From: an uncultured Formosa sp.
GTDB lineage: Bacteria; Bacteroidota; Bacteroidia; Flavobacteriales; Flavobacteriaceae
Direction of reading: 5' to 3'
Assembly: GCF_947500765.1 (NCBI RefSeq)
Contig: NZ_CANMTH010000005.1
Location: 124,001 to 188,000 of the forward strand
Length of the DNA: 64,000 nt
Below, piece by piece: positions 36,986 to 45,936 of this stretch. The position numbers and the translations under genes are program-made. Each line of letters starts with the position of its first letter. The stretch's first letter is position 1. Below the pieces are notes generated by a model that saw only the letters and a program-made list of their open reading frames with translations, did no database searches and was not told the origin of the DNA.

Positions 36986-37978
36986 ATGAACACATTATTA
37001 AAAAGATTAAGTATGTTTAGTTTGCTATTGGTTGTTTGTATGCAACAATTAATAGCACAATCTTTAGAAGGTTACACTTGGAAAACACTTGAGACCAAAG
37101 GAGACCCTGTGGCAAGACATGAAGCCGCTTTTATTGAAGTAAACGGAATGTTCTACCTTTTAGGAGGGCGGCGTATTCAAGAAGTGTCCATTTTTAACCC
37201 AAAGACAGCAACCTGGACAAGTGGCGCAAAACCACCAATCGAGATTCATCATTTTCAAGGTGTTGCATATAAAAATAATATTTATGCTGTTGGTGCTCAT
37301 ACAGGGAAATATCCTCATGAAACACCATTAGAGAATGCCTATATCTATAATCCTAAAAAGAACAACTGGACCAAAGGTTTTAATATGCCTAAAGATAGAA
37401 TTAGAGCATCTACAACAGCTAACGTATATAAAGATAAACTTTATATTGCTTGTGGTATTATTGATGGACATTGGGATGGACATGTAAATTGGTTCGATGT
37501 TTACGATTTTAAAACAGGCACGTGGGAAAAACTCCCCGATGCACCAAGAGCAAGAGATCATGCTACTTCTGTAATTAGTAATGATAAATTATATCTTTTA
37601 GGAGGTAGACGTTCGTCTGGAAATATTAAAAAAGTTATGGATTTAACGGTTTCAGAAGTTGATGTGTTTGATTTTAAAACAGGCACGTGGAGTACTTTAA
37701 ATAGACCTGTTCCAACCGAACGAGGAGGATGTACTTCTATATGTATTGGAGATTCTATTTTGTTTACCGGAGGAGAAGATGTTAAACAAGTTTCAGCACA
37801 TAATGAAGTAGAGGTCTTGAATACAAAAACAGAAACATGGAGCACGTTACCATCGTTAATTACAGGAAGACATGGTACACAGCTTATTTGGCATAAAAAT
37901 AAACTATATATTGCTTCTGGATGTCGTGAAAGAGGAGGGAGTACAGAATTAACAAGTATAGAATGTTTTAGTAAATAA
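36986..37978 (+). CDS. Secreted kelch-repeat protein
   Basis: An exported protein of about 330 residues. I place the start at 36986 because MNTLLKRLSMFSLLLVVCMQ is a clean signal peptide, and the earlier in-frame ATG adds 15 unlikely residues. It consists of about six kelch blades with recurring GG and W-x-x-L pairs: FYLLGGRR, IYAVGAHTG, LYIACGIIDG, LYLLGGRRSSG, ILFTGGEDV, LYIASGCRERGG. Beta-propellers of this kind bind or epimerise glycans; N-acetylneuraminate epimerase and galactose-oxidase-like proteins share the fold. Whether it is an enzyme or a binding protein is not clear. It is 9 bases before the esterase gene, so likely co-transcribed. Confidence 0.8.
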   Translation: MNTLLKRLSMFSLLLVVCMQQLIAQSLEGYTWKTLETKGDPVARHEAAFIEVNGMFYLLGGRRIQEVSIFNPKTATWTSGAKPPIEIHHFQGVAYKNNIYAVGAHTGKYPHETPLENAYIYNPKKNNWTKGFNMPKDRIRASTTANVYKDKLYIACGIIDGHWDGHVNWFDVYDFKTGTWEKLPDAPRARDHATSVISNDKLYLLGGRRSSGNIKKVMDLTVSEVDVFDFKTGTWSTLNRPVPTERGGCTSICIGDSILFTGGEDVKQVSAHNEVEVLNTKTETWSTLPSLITGRHGTQLIWHKNKLYIASGCRERGGSTELTSIECFSK

Positions 37979-37987
37979 ACAAAAGTT

Positions 37988-38938
37988 ATGAAAATAGTTA
38001 ATATAATACGAAAACCCTTCAAATTAGCAGTTTTGTTGTTGTGCGTTATAACCATGCAAAACTCTGTGTTGGCGCAAAATAAGCAAGAGAAAGCAATTCT
38101 TGAAACCTTTAAAAATAAAGAAGTCGTTGTTTATAAAACCATAGATAGTCAGGACTTAATCATGACTATTTTTTATCCTGAATCTCAAAAAATGACACCC
38201 AATAATCCATGGATGTTACATGTTCACGGTGGTGGTTGGGCCGGAGGTAGCCAGTATAATGTACTTAAAAAAGCATATTTACAGACCTTAAGAGCTTTGC
38301 TTGATAATGGTGTTGTATGCGCAACCATAGAGTATCGGAAAGCTAGAGGGAATTACACCGCCTATGATGCTGTTGTAGATGCTAAAGATGCAACTAGATT
38401 TCTTCTAAAACATGCAGATGAGTATAAATTAGATACAGAAAATTATGGTGTTTGGGGTGGTTCAGCTGGAGGTCATCTTAGTCTAGTTACTGCTTTGGGA
38501 AATAATTCCGATTTTGAAGGAGACCCAGAGTTATCGGGGTTTTATCCAAAATTTAAATGTGTCGCAGCTTATTTTCCATTTACATCTTGTGTAAATCCAG
38601 AAATAAGACCAGGATCTATTTTTGAAGACGAAACGCTTTTTGTTCGACTTTTGGGAGCGCCATTAGCTGAGAAACCAGAATTAGCAGTGTTACTCAGCCC
38701 AACAGAATTTTTAAATAAAAAAAGCCCTCCAATTTTATTAATTCATGGCGATAAGGATACTACATTACCTATTATTAATTCAACGTATATGATGGAAGTC
38801 GCAAATGAAAAAAATGCAGATGTCGAATTATTAACAATTAAAAATGCAGAACATAGCTTTAACGGTTCTAATATTTCACCATCTATAGAGGAGCTTAACG
38901 ATTATGCAACACAATTTATACTATCGCATTTAAAATAA
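37988..38938 (+). CDS. Alpha/beta hydrolase, acetyl-esterase (HSL/xylan esterase-like)
   Basis: A 316-residue exported enzyme (signal peptide ending SVLAQ). It has the oxyanion-hole motif HVHGGGWAGG (about 78-87), the nucleophile elbow GVWGGSAGGHL with Ser159, and a catalytic Asp in HGDKDTTLP and His in AEHSFNG near the end. This is the hormone-sensitive-lipase-type or carbohydrate-acetyl-esterase fold and fits removal of acetyl or other acyl groups from the glycan. It follows the kelch gene by 9 bases. Confidence 0.8.
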   Translation: MKIVNIIRKPFKLAVLLLCVITMQNSVLAQNKQEKAILETFKNKEVVVYKTIDSQDLIMTIFYPESQKMTPNNPWMLHVHGGGWAGGSQYNVLKKAYLQTLRALLDNGVVCATIEYRKARGNYTAYDAVVDAKDATRFLLKHADEYKLDTENYGVWGGSAGGHLSLVTALGNNSDFEGDPELSGFYPKFKCVAAYFPFTSCVNPEIRPGSIFEDETLFVRLLGAPLAEKPELAVLLSPTEFLNKKSPPILLIHGDKDTTLPIINSTYMMEVANEKNADVELLTIKNAEHSFNGSNISPSIEELNDYATQFILSHLK

Positions 38939-39045
38939 AATATTAGAAAGCATAAAGACAGTTAGCAAAAAGAAGTTAGAGAAATACAAATAATAAATTT
39001 AGTTAGAATTCATCTTTAAATGATTTTTTTACGTAAAAAACACCC

Positions 39046-39076
39046 ATAATTTATAGTAATTGACTTATAATTTATC
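39046..39076 (+). promoter_or_regulatory. Candidate direct-repeat operator
   Basis: ATAATTTATAGTAATTGA followed by CTTATAATTTATC contains TTTATA at 39050 and TTTATC at 39071, 21 bases apart. The first 18 bases are identical to those at 59380-59397, upstream of the tandem beta-helix genes. Confidence 0.4.
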
Positions 39077-39409
39077 TCTAAAATTTAATATTAAACCGAT
39101 ATTGCCATCATGAAGAGTGAGTAATAATAATCCTGGATACTAAGGGGGCAAAAAAAGAGTGTTCGGGATTATTATTTAAATATTTGAAGCGTTACTTTTT
39201 ATGTAAGTGTATTAAATATGAATAAAAATTGTAATGATTTTTATGAATTAAATAGAGAGATCAAAATTAGAAGATTATATAAGTGATAAATAATCTAATT
39301 TGGTGCTTTTGCTTAAGCTGAAATTTAGTTAGATTTTATAAAAATAATAAACGTAAGCAACATGAAATGATTACTCATGTGTTGTGTATTTAAATCGAGA
39401 CTAGTGCTT

Positions 39410-39442
39410 AAAACCTTGAATGTAAAACGTCGAGGTTTTTTT
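39410..39442 (+). terminator. Terminator-like hairpin
   Basis: AAAACCTTGA pairs with TCGAGGTTTT with one mismatch and a T run follows. It lies far from the upstream gene (about 470 bases), so the transcript it would end is unclear. Confidence 0.5.
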
Positions 39443-39606
39443 ATGCCTTTATTTTTTCAACAGATATTATACTATAATCATGTATTTTGTTTAATAAGTA
39501 CTCATAAGTAATAGTCAAAGACCTCTAATTTATATTCAAAACTTAATAAAAAAACGATATTGCTTAGAGATTAATAAAGAAGAATAAACGGAATAAAATA
39601 AAATTA

Positions 39607-40113
39607 ATGAATTTACCACACTCTCTTTTATTAAGAATACCTAGATTATATTTTACAGAATTAACGAATCAGATTAATTTATTTATGGTATTGTTTTTTT
39701 TGATGGTTTTAAGTTTAAGTAGTTGTGCTACCGAAACTAAACAGAAAGAAGATAATGAAAAATAAGAAAATAAAACTTAGTTAAAGTTGTGGTATGATGT
39801 ACCGTCTGCCGATTGGAATGAAGCTCTTTCGTTAGGAAATGGTCGTTTAGGGGCTATGGTTTATGGAAATCCTACTCAAGAAAATATTCAATTAAACGAA
39901 AGTACCCTTTGGGCTGGTGGTCCGCATAGTAATAATAATCTTGATGCAAAAGAAATTAAAAAATGGATTACAGTTTATGATAAAGCTTGGGTAGATTATA
40001 ACAAATTACTAGAGCAGTATAATAGGGTTGTAACGTTGTACACCCAAGATTATGATCGCCATATAGCACATAATACAAATCAAAAAGTAAACGAATTAAG
40101 AACCCAAAAGTAG
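39607..40113 (+). pseudogene. Broken GH95 gene (N-terminal remnant)
   Basis: The frame from the ATG at 39607 encodes a lipoprotein signal (lipobox LSLSSC), then two in-frame stops (TAA 39763-39765, TAG 39778-39780). The same frame then continues as a GH95 N-terminus: LKLWYDVPSADWNEALSLGN and GRLGAMVYGN. It closely resembles the start of the intact GH95 at 53937. After about 50 residues, at ...LDAKEIKKW, the similarity stops. Some 50 residues unlike GH95 follow before the final stop. The catalytic domain is absent. I read this as a gene inactivated by stop mutations and a C-terminal deletion or replacement. It lies 6 bases before the next esterase gene. Confidence 0.75.
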
Positions 40114-40119
40114 ATAAAA

Positions 40120-40926
40120 ATGAAGTCTTGTTTTATTATTGTTTTAATTACCATATTTTCCACAATATCCAGTTTCGGACAAAGTGAAACATCAGATTGG
40201 AAAGGCTTCGAACGTATTAATTTTAAGTTTGAAGGAAGAGAAGCTCATCTTACCCGTCCAGAACATCCTTTACCTGGAAATCCATGGCTTTGGCGCGCTC
40301 GTTTTCCTGATTATCATGCAGAAATTGATAGTTTACTTTTAGCTAAGGGATTTCATGTAGCCTACGTTAATACCAATAATCAATTTGGAAGTCCAAAGGC
40401 AGTTGCTATTTGGAATAAATTTTACGATTACCTTACTACAAACTATAAATTAGAATCCAAAGTAGCTTTACATGGTCATAGCCGTGGAGGCTTGTTTATT
40501 TACAATTGGGCAAAAGAAAACCCAGGAAAAGTAGCCTGTATATACGGAGACGCTGTCGTTTGCGATTTTAAAAGTTGGCCAGCAGGTTTTAGTTCAAGTG
40601 AAGGAAGTAAAAAAGATTGGGAGAGATTAAAAGCTGAATACGGATTTAAAACAGATGAAGATGCTAAGGCTTATACCAATAATCCCATCGATAATTTAGA
40701 AGGTTTAGCTCATGCGGGAGTTCCTATCTTTCATACGGTAAGTTTAAAAGATGGTGTTGTTCCGGCCGACGAGAATTCGTTAAAACTTACAAATAACTAC
40801 ATTCATTTAGGAGGTACCGCAACGGTATCGCCATGTAAGTCGGGTGTTCAAAAATCAAACGGACATCATTATGATATTGATGATCCTGAAATGGTTGTCG
40901 ATTTTATCATAAAAAACACACTTTAG
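40120..40926 (+). CDS. Alpha/beta hydrolase (putative carbohydrate esterase)
   Basis: A 268-residue exported hydrolase (signal peptide ending SSFGQ). The nucleophile elbow is ALHGHSRGGLFIYNWA (Ser around 123). Other triad members are likely an Asp near SLKDGVVP and the His in KSNGHHYDIDDP near the C-terminus. The upstream segment PLPGNPWLWRARFPDYHAE resembles a group of Bacteroidota and Planctomycetota alpha/beta hydrolases found in polysaccharide loci. The substrate is unknown; an ester on the target glycan is a reasonable guess. It starts 6 bases after the broken GH95. Confidence 0.72.
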   Translation: MKSCFIIVLITIFSTISSFGQSETSDWKGFERINFKFEGREAHLTRPEHPLPGNPWLWRARFPDYHAEIDSLLLAKGFHVAYVNTNNQFGSPKAVAIWNKFYDYLTTNYKLESKVALHGHSRGGLFIYNWAKENPGKVACIYGDAVVCDFKSWPAGFSSSEGSKKDWERLKAEYGFKTDEDAKAYTNNPIDNLEGLAHAGVPIFHTVSLKDGVVPADENSLKLTNNYIHLGGTATVSPCKSGVQKSNGHHYDIDDPEMVVDFIIKNTL

Positions 40927-41029
40927 AGAAAACTAAAAAATGGTAATCTTTTGATGTTTTGGAAAGAAGAGCTTCAAAAATCAAATTAAAAACAACATTA
41001 AAATATTAATTTTTACAAACTAACATATT

Positions 41030-43471
41030 ATGAAAATAGATGGCTTTTATAGCAATAAAAAAAGTAATTCTATAACCTGGTTTATACTGACTTTGTGTTT
41101 TATGTTGTGTTGTAAACTTAGCTATAGTCAGTCGTCTTTAAATTCAAATTCAAAACTTTCAGAACGGATTTATACGATTTGGGACAATGAACCGGCACCA
41201 AATAGAGGAGGAGATTTTAGCATAACTAAAGCTAGAGGATATCCGTATGATGAAGATTGGGAATTACATTCTTATCCTATTGGTAATGGGTATATGGGGG
41301 CTAATATTTTTGGTAGAACCGATGTTGAGCGCATACAACTTACCGAAAAAACATTGGCTAATGAAGGGTTATATGGTATTGGAGGTTTAACAAGTTTTGC
41401 GGAAATCAATCTAGAATTCAATCATGAGAATCCAACCAATTATAGCAGGTCTATAAATATTAATGAAGCTCTAGCCTATGTTAACTACTCCCATGAAGGT
41501 GTGACGTATACTCGTGAGTATTTTATGAGCTATCCTGATAATGTAATGGCCATAAAATTGAGTGCCAATAAAAAAGGAAAAATCTCTTTTACGCTTAAAC
41601 CCGAAATACCTTATCTGCGCGATTCTACTCAGAAAAACACAAGAACCGGAGTCATGAAAGTTGAAAATGATTTGATTACCATGTCTGGTTTTATTGATCA
41701 TTTTAGCGTGAATTATGAAGGGCAAATCAAAGTCATGAATACAGGTGGAGCATTAACCGCGACTCAGAAAGGCGATAAATCGGAAATAACGGTGACTAAT
41801 GCCGATAGTGTAGTGTTATTAGTCACTGCAGGAACGAATTACGAATTAAGTGAGAATCTTTTTTTAGAGGAAGTTCACAATAAGAAATTAGATAAAAATA
41901 GTTATCCGCATCAAAAAGTTAGCGATTTAATGCAAGCTGCTACAGAAAAAGGATATGAAAAATTAAAACAATCGCATTTAGAAGATTATCAATCTCTTTT
42001 TTCTCGCGTAAAGCTTCAGTTTAATACAACTATTCCAACAAAACCTACTAAACTTTTATTGACAGATTATCAAGCAGATGCATCACATCACTATTTAGAA
42101 GAATTGATGTTTCATTATGGCCGTTATTTATTAATCTCAACATCTAGAGCGGGGACTTTGCCTTGTGGCTTACAAGGGGTTTGGAGTCAGTATGAAGTGA
42201 CCCCTTTTACAGGTGGATTTTGGCACAATATTAATGTGCAAATGAATTATTGGGGAGCATTAAATTCGAATTTAGCCGAGACTTTTACGCCTTATATTGA
42301 GTTTTTCAATGCCTATCATCCGAAAGCAAATCGTTTGGCAACTACATATTTAAAAGCACATCATCCAGATGCGCTTGCAAAAGATAGTTTAGATAACGGG
42401 TGGACGATAGGAACCGGAACTACACCTTATAAAATTGTTGGTCCAGGTGGGCATTCTGGTCCTGGAACAGGTGCGCTAACCACTAAAATGTTTTGGGATT
42501 ATTACGAATTTACTAGGGATACCACCTTTCTTAAAGAAAAAGGATTTCCTGCTATTTTAGGAATGAGTCAATTTTTATCTAAAACCTTAGTACCTGTAAA
42601 TGATAGTCTTTTATTGGTAAAGCCTTCTGCTTCTCCAGAACAAAAGCACAATGGCGATAATTATATTACGGCAGGTACAACATTCGATCAAGAATTGGTT
42701 TGGGAAAATCATCACGATCTATTAAAAGCGTATAAGATTCTAGATATTCAAGACGGTTTTAAGAAAACTGTTGAAGATGAACTTACAAAATTAGATCCCA
42801 TAATTATAGGGAAATCTGGACAGATAAAGGAATTTAGAGAAGAGGAATATTATGGAGAAATCGGTCAAAAAAATCATCGACATATCTCACATTTATGTGC
42901 ACTTTATCCAGGAACGCTAATTAACGAGTCTACTCCAGAATGGATGGAAGCCTCTATCCTTACTTTAGATTTAAGAGGAAATAATACTACGGGTTGGGCT
43001 ATGGCACACCGCATGAATGCTCGCGCCCGAACAAAAGATGGTGAGAAAGCTCACGCCGTATATTCTAAATTTATAAAGGAGCGCACTTTGCCAAATTTAT
43101 GGACTACGCATCCACCATTTCAAATTGATGGTAATTTTGGAACCATGGCTGGTGTTGCAGAAATGTTGCTACAGAGTCACGAAGGGTATATTAATGTCTT
43201 GCCTGCACTTCCTAAAGCGTGGAATAACGGAGCATATTCAGGTTTGGTGGCTAGAGGAAATTTTGAAATATCTGTGGTTTGGAAGAATGGCAAAGTTATG
43301 GCTATAGAAATTCTTTCTAGAAGCGGAGCATTATGTAAGTTAAAATATGCGGGAATTTCTAACGAAAACCTCACAGATTTTGAAGGACGATCTGTGGCCT
43401 TCAAAAAAGAAAATACTAATATAATTTCATTTAAAACAAAAAAAGGAGAACGATATTACCTTAAAATTTAA
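41030..43471 (+). CDS. GH95-family alpha-L-fucosidase/galactosidase (divergent type)
   Basis: An 813-residue secreted enzyme with an N-terminal signal (about 15-35). GH95 features: N-terminal beta-sandwich with SYPIGNGYMGANIFG and RIQLTEKTL, an (alpha/alpha)6 barrel with NINVQMNYWGALN, Glu537 in SASPEQ, HRHISHLCALYPG, and Asp700 in PPFQIDGNFGTMAG. These correspond to the two active-site Asn, the general acid Glu and the Asp of AfcA-type enzymes. GH95 cleaves alpha-1,2-L-fucosyl or alpha-L-galactosyl residues by inversion. It differs from the GH95 at 53937 in its N-terminus and in the Trp-rich barrel loops, so it may use another linkage or sugar. Confidence 0.9.
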   Translation: MKIDGFYSNKKSNSITWFILTLCFMLCCKLSYSQSSLNSNSKLSERIYTIWDNEPAPNRGGDFSITKARGYPYDEDWELHSYPIGNGYMGANIFGRTDVERIQLTEKTLANEGLYGIGGLTSFAEINLEFNHENPTNYSRSININEALAYVNYSHEGVTYTREYFMSYPDNVMAIKLSANKKGKISFTLKPEIPYLRDSTQKNTRTGVMKVENDLITMSGFIDHFSVNYEGQIKVMNTGGALTATQKGDKSEITVTNADSVVLLVTAGTNYELSENLFLEEVHNKKLDKNSYPHQKVSDLMQAATEKGYEKLKQSHLEDYQSLFSRVKLQFNTTIPTKPTKLLLTDYQADASHHYLEELMFHYGRYLLISTSRAGTLPCGLQGVWSQYEVTPFTGGFWHNINVQMNYWGALNSNLAETFTPYIEFFNAYHPKANRLATTYLKAHHPDALAKDSLDNGWTIGTGTTPYKIVGPGGHSGPGTGALTTKMFWDYYEFTRDTTFLKEKGFPAILGMSQFLSKTLVPVNDSLLLVKPSASPEQKHNGDNYITAGTTFDQELVWENHHDLLKAYKILDIQDGFKKTVEDELTKLDPIIIGKSGQIKEFREEEYYGEIGQKNHRHISHLCALYPGTLINESTPEWMEASILTLDLRGNNTTGWAMAHRMNARARTKDGEKAHAVYSKFIKERTLPNLWTTHPPFQIDGNFGTMAGVAEMLLQSHEGYINVLPALPKAWNNGAYSGLVARGNFEISVVWKNGKVMAIEILSRSGALCKLKYAGISNENLTDFEGRSVAFKKENTNIISFKTKKGERYYLKI

Positions 43472-43521
43472 GAAGGAAAATATGTTTTGTTGCAGGTGTA
43501 AAAAATCAAAAAAAATAAATT

Positions 43522-45591
43522 ATGAATATTAAAATTTTGATATGCATGCTGTGTTTTTCAGGATGTTTTATCAGTCAAGGATACGCACAAAAAGAAGCAT
43601 ATTTAAAATATCCACATACCGAGATTTCTAATAAAGATATGACTTTAACGTTCTTTTTACCAGATCGTAAAAAAGGGTTTTATCGTACCACACATTTTGA
43701 TTGGTCTGGTCTTGTGGCTAGTCTAAAATATAAAGGGAAAGAATTTCTTAAAGGAAACCAAACAAGGCAAAAAACAAATAAGTTTACAAATATTTTGGGG
43801 CCAACAGAAGCTTTAATAGAAGGTGGTTTAGGCTATGATGAAGCTGTATCTGGCGGGAAATTTATCCGTTTAGGTGTAGGGATTCTTCAAAAAGGAAAGG
43901 AATCAGTTTACGATTCAAAGCATTCTGCATACAAGATTCTCGATCATGGAACATGGAAAATCGATCAAGGTAAAGATTGGATCAGTTTCACACATACTCT
44001 TTCAAGTGACTTTGGTTATGCATATATCTATAAAAAAACAATAAGACTATCTAATCAAGGTTTTATTATCGAACACCACCTTCAAAATACAGGCATTAAT
44101 GTTATAAATATAGATTTGTACAATGCGAATACATTTGGCACAGATGATAAAATTGCAGAGCTTCCTTTTAAAATTATTTATCCGTTTAAACTTAAAACCG
44201 AAAACTCCTTAAGTGAATACGTTAAAATTGAAGGGAATGAAATTCAATTCACTAACACTCTTACAGATCTAGTAGTATCGTTAGATTTAAAAGGTTTTGA
44301 ATTTATTACCCCTAATAATAAATTGACTATTGAAAATTCTGAATTAAATACAGGTATAACCATTTCTTCAAATCAACCTTTAAATAGAGAACTACTTTTT
44401 GCTAATAATAAATCAATTTCAACAAGTAATATTATAGATGTTTCCGTTCCTGTAAATGATGAAAAAACATGGACAACAAATTACTTTTTTTATGATACTC
44501 AGGCGGTTCAAAAAAAGGTGAATTATGAGATTACTAAAGTCGAAATAGAACCAGAAGTGTACTCTATCATGCAAGATAAATGGAATGATGAATTTAAACA
44601 TGTCACCTATCCCGAACAATTTTTAGAGCATGTGGTAGATGTTAATCCAGGAGAATCTATACAATCTGCTATGGATGCTGTAAGCAATGCTGGCGGAGGT
44701 GTAGTTGTATTGAAAAAAGGCATACATTATTTAGAAGATACGCTTATTCCAAGAAGTAAAGTCACGCTTGTAGGCGAACGACAAGCTGAAACCATAATCA
44801 TGCAGGGACCAGACATGCTCGTTTCGGGAATTAATGTGGAGCCAGAGCAGCAAGTCACAGATTTTATTATTAAAGATTTAATTCTTCAAGGAACCAGAAA
44901 AGGAAAAGCGAATGGCATTCGTATGTCTGGAAAAAATGGGAGTCGGCATACACGAATCATGTTTCAGAATATCACAGTAAGAGATTGGTCTGCGCAAGGT
45001 GTCCATTTAAAGCGTACCGATAATATTATTATGGACCATTGTGATTTTCAGTATAATGGTTCAGCCGGCGGACTATATCACAATGTGTATTTTTTGTATA
45101 ATAAATATATTTTACAATCCGATTGCGACATGTCTAACCCCATAAAAGGGAAAGGGAATAAATATACGTCTTGCGAATTTGTATTGGCGCAGCGTTGTAA
45201 AATTCGAGATGCAAATGGTAATGGCATTCAGGCCGACCATGAAGAAGCGGGATATATATTTCTTCATAAATTTGACATTTCTGGTTGTGGACGTGTAGCC
45301 TTGTGGTTTCCTTGCGAAAATTATTACGATAAATACAATTATACCGAAAACCCAAAATATGCCCCTCAGAACATCATTTTAAACCGCTGTAATGTGGTTG
45401 ATAATACTTGGGGTGCAATGTGGCGTAGTGTTAAAAATTCCTATGTAATTAACTGTATGTTTAAAAATAAAAAAGTAGATATGGGTTTACTAAATTGTGA
45501 CGTAATCATGGAGCAAAGTGAATTTATTAAAGGTAACGAAACCTATAAATCGGTTGATAAATGGCCAGGCGATGTAAAATTACTGTGGTAG
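43522..45591 (+). CDS. Secreted two-domain protein: sugar-epimerase-like N-domain plus right-handed beta-helix
   Basis: A 689-residue exported protein (signal peptide ending GYAQ). Residues about 25-350 look like a galactose-mutarotase-type beta sandwich (FYRTTHFDWSGLVASLKYKG, GPTEALIEGGLGYDEA, HHLQNTG). Residues about 370-680 are a right-handed beta-helix opening with VNPGESIQSAMDAVSNAGGG and carrying ladder turns such as IIKDLILQGT, IMFQNITVRDW, IIMDHCDFQYNG and NGIQADHEEAGY. The beta-helix may be a lyase, a hydrolase or an epimerase. The active site is not identifiable by eye. It lies 51 bases after GH95 and is likely co-transcribed. Confidence 0.65.
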   Translation: MNIKILICMLCFSGCFISQGYAQKEAYLKYPHTEISNKDMTLTFFLPDRKKGFYRTTHFDWSGLVASLKYKGKEFLKGNQTRQKTNKFTNILGPTEALIEGGLGYDEAVSGGKFIRLGVGILQKGKESVYDSKHSAYKILDHGTWKIDQGKDWISFTHTLSSDFGYAYIYKKTIRLSNQGFIIEHHLQNTGINVINIDLYNANTFGTDDKIAELPFKIIYPFKLKTENSLSEYVKIEGNEIQFTNTLTDLVVSLDLKGFEFITPNNKLTIENSELNTGITISSNQPLNRELLFANNKSISTSNIIDVSVPVNDEKTWTTNYFFYDTQAVQKKVNYEITKVEIEPEVYSIMQDKWNDEFKHVTYPEQFLEHVVDVNPGESIQSAMDAVSNAGGGVVVLKKGIHYLEDTLIPRSKVTLVGERQAETIIMQGPDMLVSGINVEPEQQVTDFIIKDLILQGTRKGKANGIRMSGKNGSRHTRIMFQNITVRDWSAQGVHLKRTDNIIMDHCDFQYNGSAGGLYHNVYFLYNKYILQSDCDMSNPIKGKGNKYTSCEFVLAQRCKIRDANGNGIQADHEEAGYIFLHKFDISGCGRVALWFPCENYYDKYNYTENPKYAPQNIILNRCNVVDNTWGAMWRSVKNSYVINCMFKNKKVDMGLLNCDVIMEQSEFIKGNETYKSVDKWPGDVKLLW

Positions 45592-45613
45592 TTTAAGACG
45601 TGTTTAAGTGAAG

Positions 45614-45652
45614 AAAAAGGCATTTAATGTATAATAGGTTGAATGCTTTTTT
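45614..45652 (+). terminator. Possible terminator
   Basis: AAAAAGGCATT pairs with AATGCTTTTTT with one bulged base, followed by T residues, 23 bases past the beta-helix gene. Confidence 0.45.
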
Positions 45653-45733
45653 GTGTGAGTCATAGTGATTTAAACCTTCTCTAATAGATTAATACTGTAG
45701 AAGCAAGGCTTAATTATATAAAATAAATCATAG

Positions 45734-45760
45734 GTTATAGTTTCTGCATCATGGTTTATA
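45734..45760 (+). promoter_or_regulatory. Candidate direct-repeat operator before the sulfatase
   Basis: GTTATAG (45734-45740) and CATGGTTTATA (45750-45760) place the half-sites GTTATA and TTTATA 21 bases apart. CATGGTTTATA also occurs at 59400-59410 with the same arrangement. Confidence 0.4.
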
Positions 45761-45936
45761 ATACAAGTAATACATAATGTTTAACATTGTATACTAGTAC
45801 GATTACGCGATATGGTTTTTAATCTATATAGCGAACGTTTGCAGTGTCATTATAATGTACACCAATAGAAAGAAAGCACAGTTGTTTTTTTGAAAAATAG
45901 AGGTGTTTCTATTTTTAATTTGATTTATTACACAAT

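Larger units (their letters stand above)
38939..39606. other. Long intergenic region with inverted repeat, candidate operator and terminator
   Basis: A 668-base spacer. It contains the direct-repeat candidate operator (39046-39076), an 11-base inverted repeat AATAATAATCC (39123-39133) with GGATTATTATT (39166-39176) flanking a G-rich word, and a terminator-like hairpin (39410-39442). No gene is recognised. Confidence 0.45.
45592..45936. other. Intergenic before the sulfatase
   Basis: A 345-base AT-rich spacer with a weak terminator hairpin (45614-45652) and the candidate 21-base-spaced direct repeat at 45734-45760. Confidence 0.4.
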
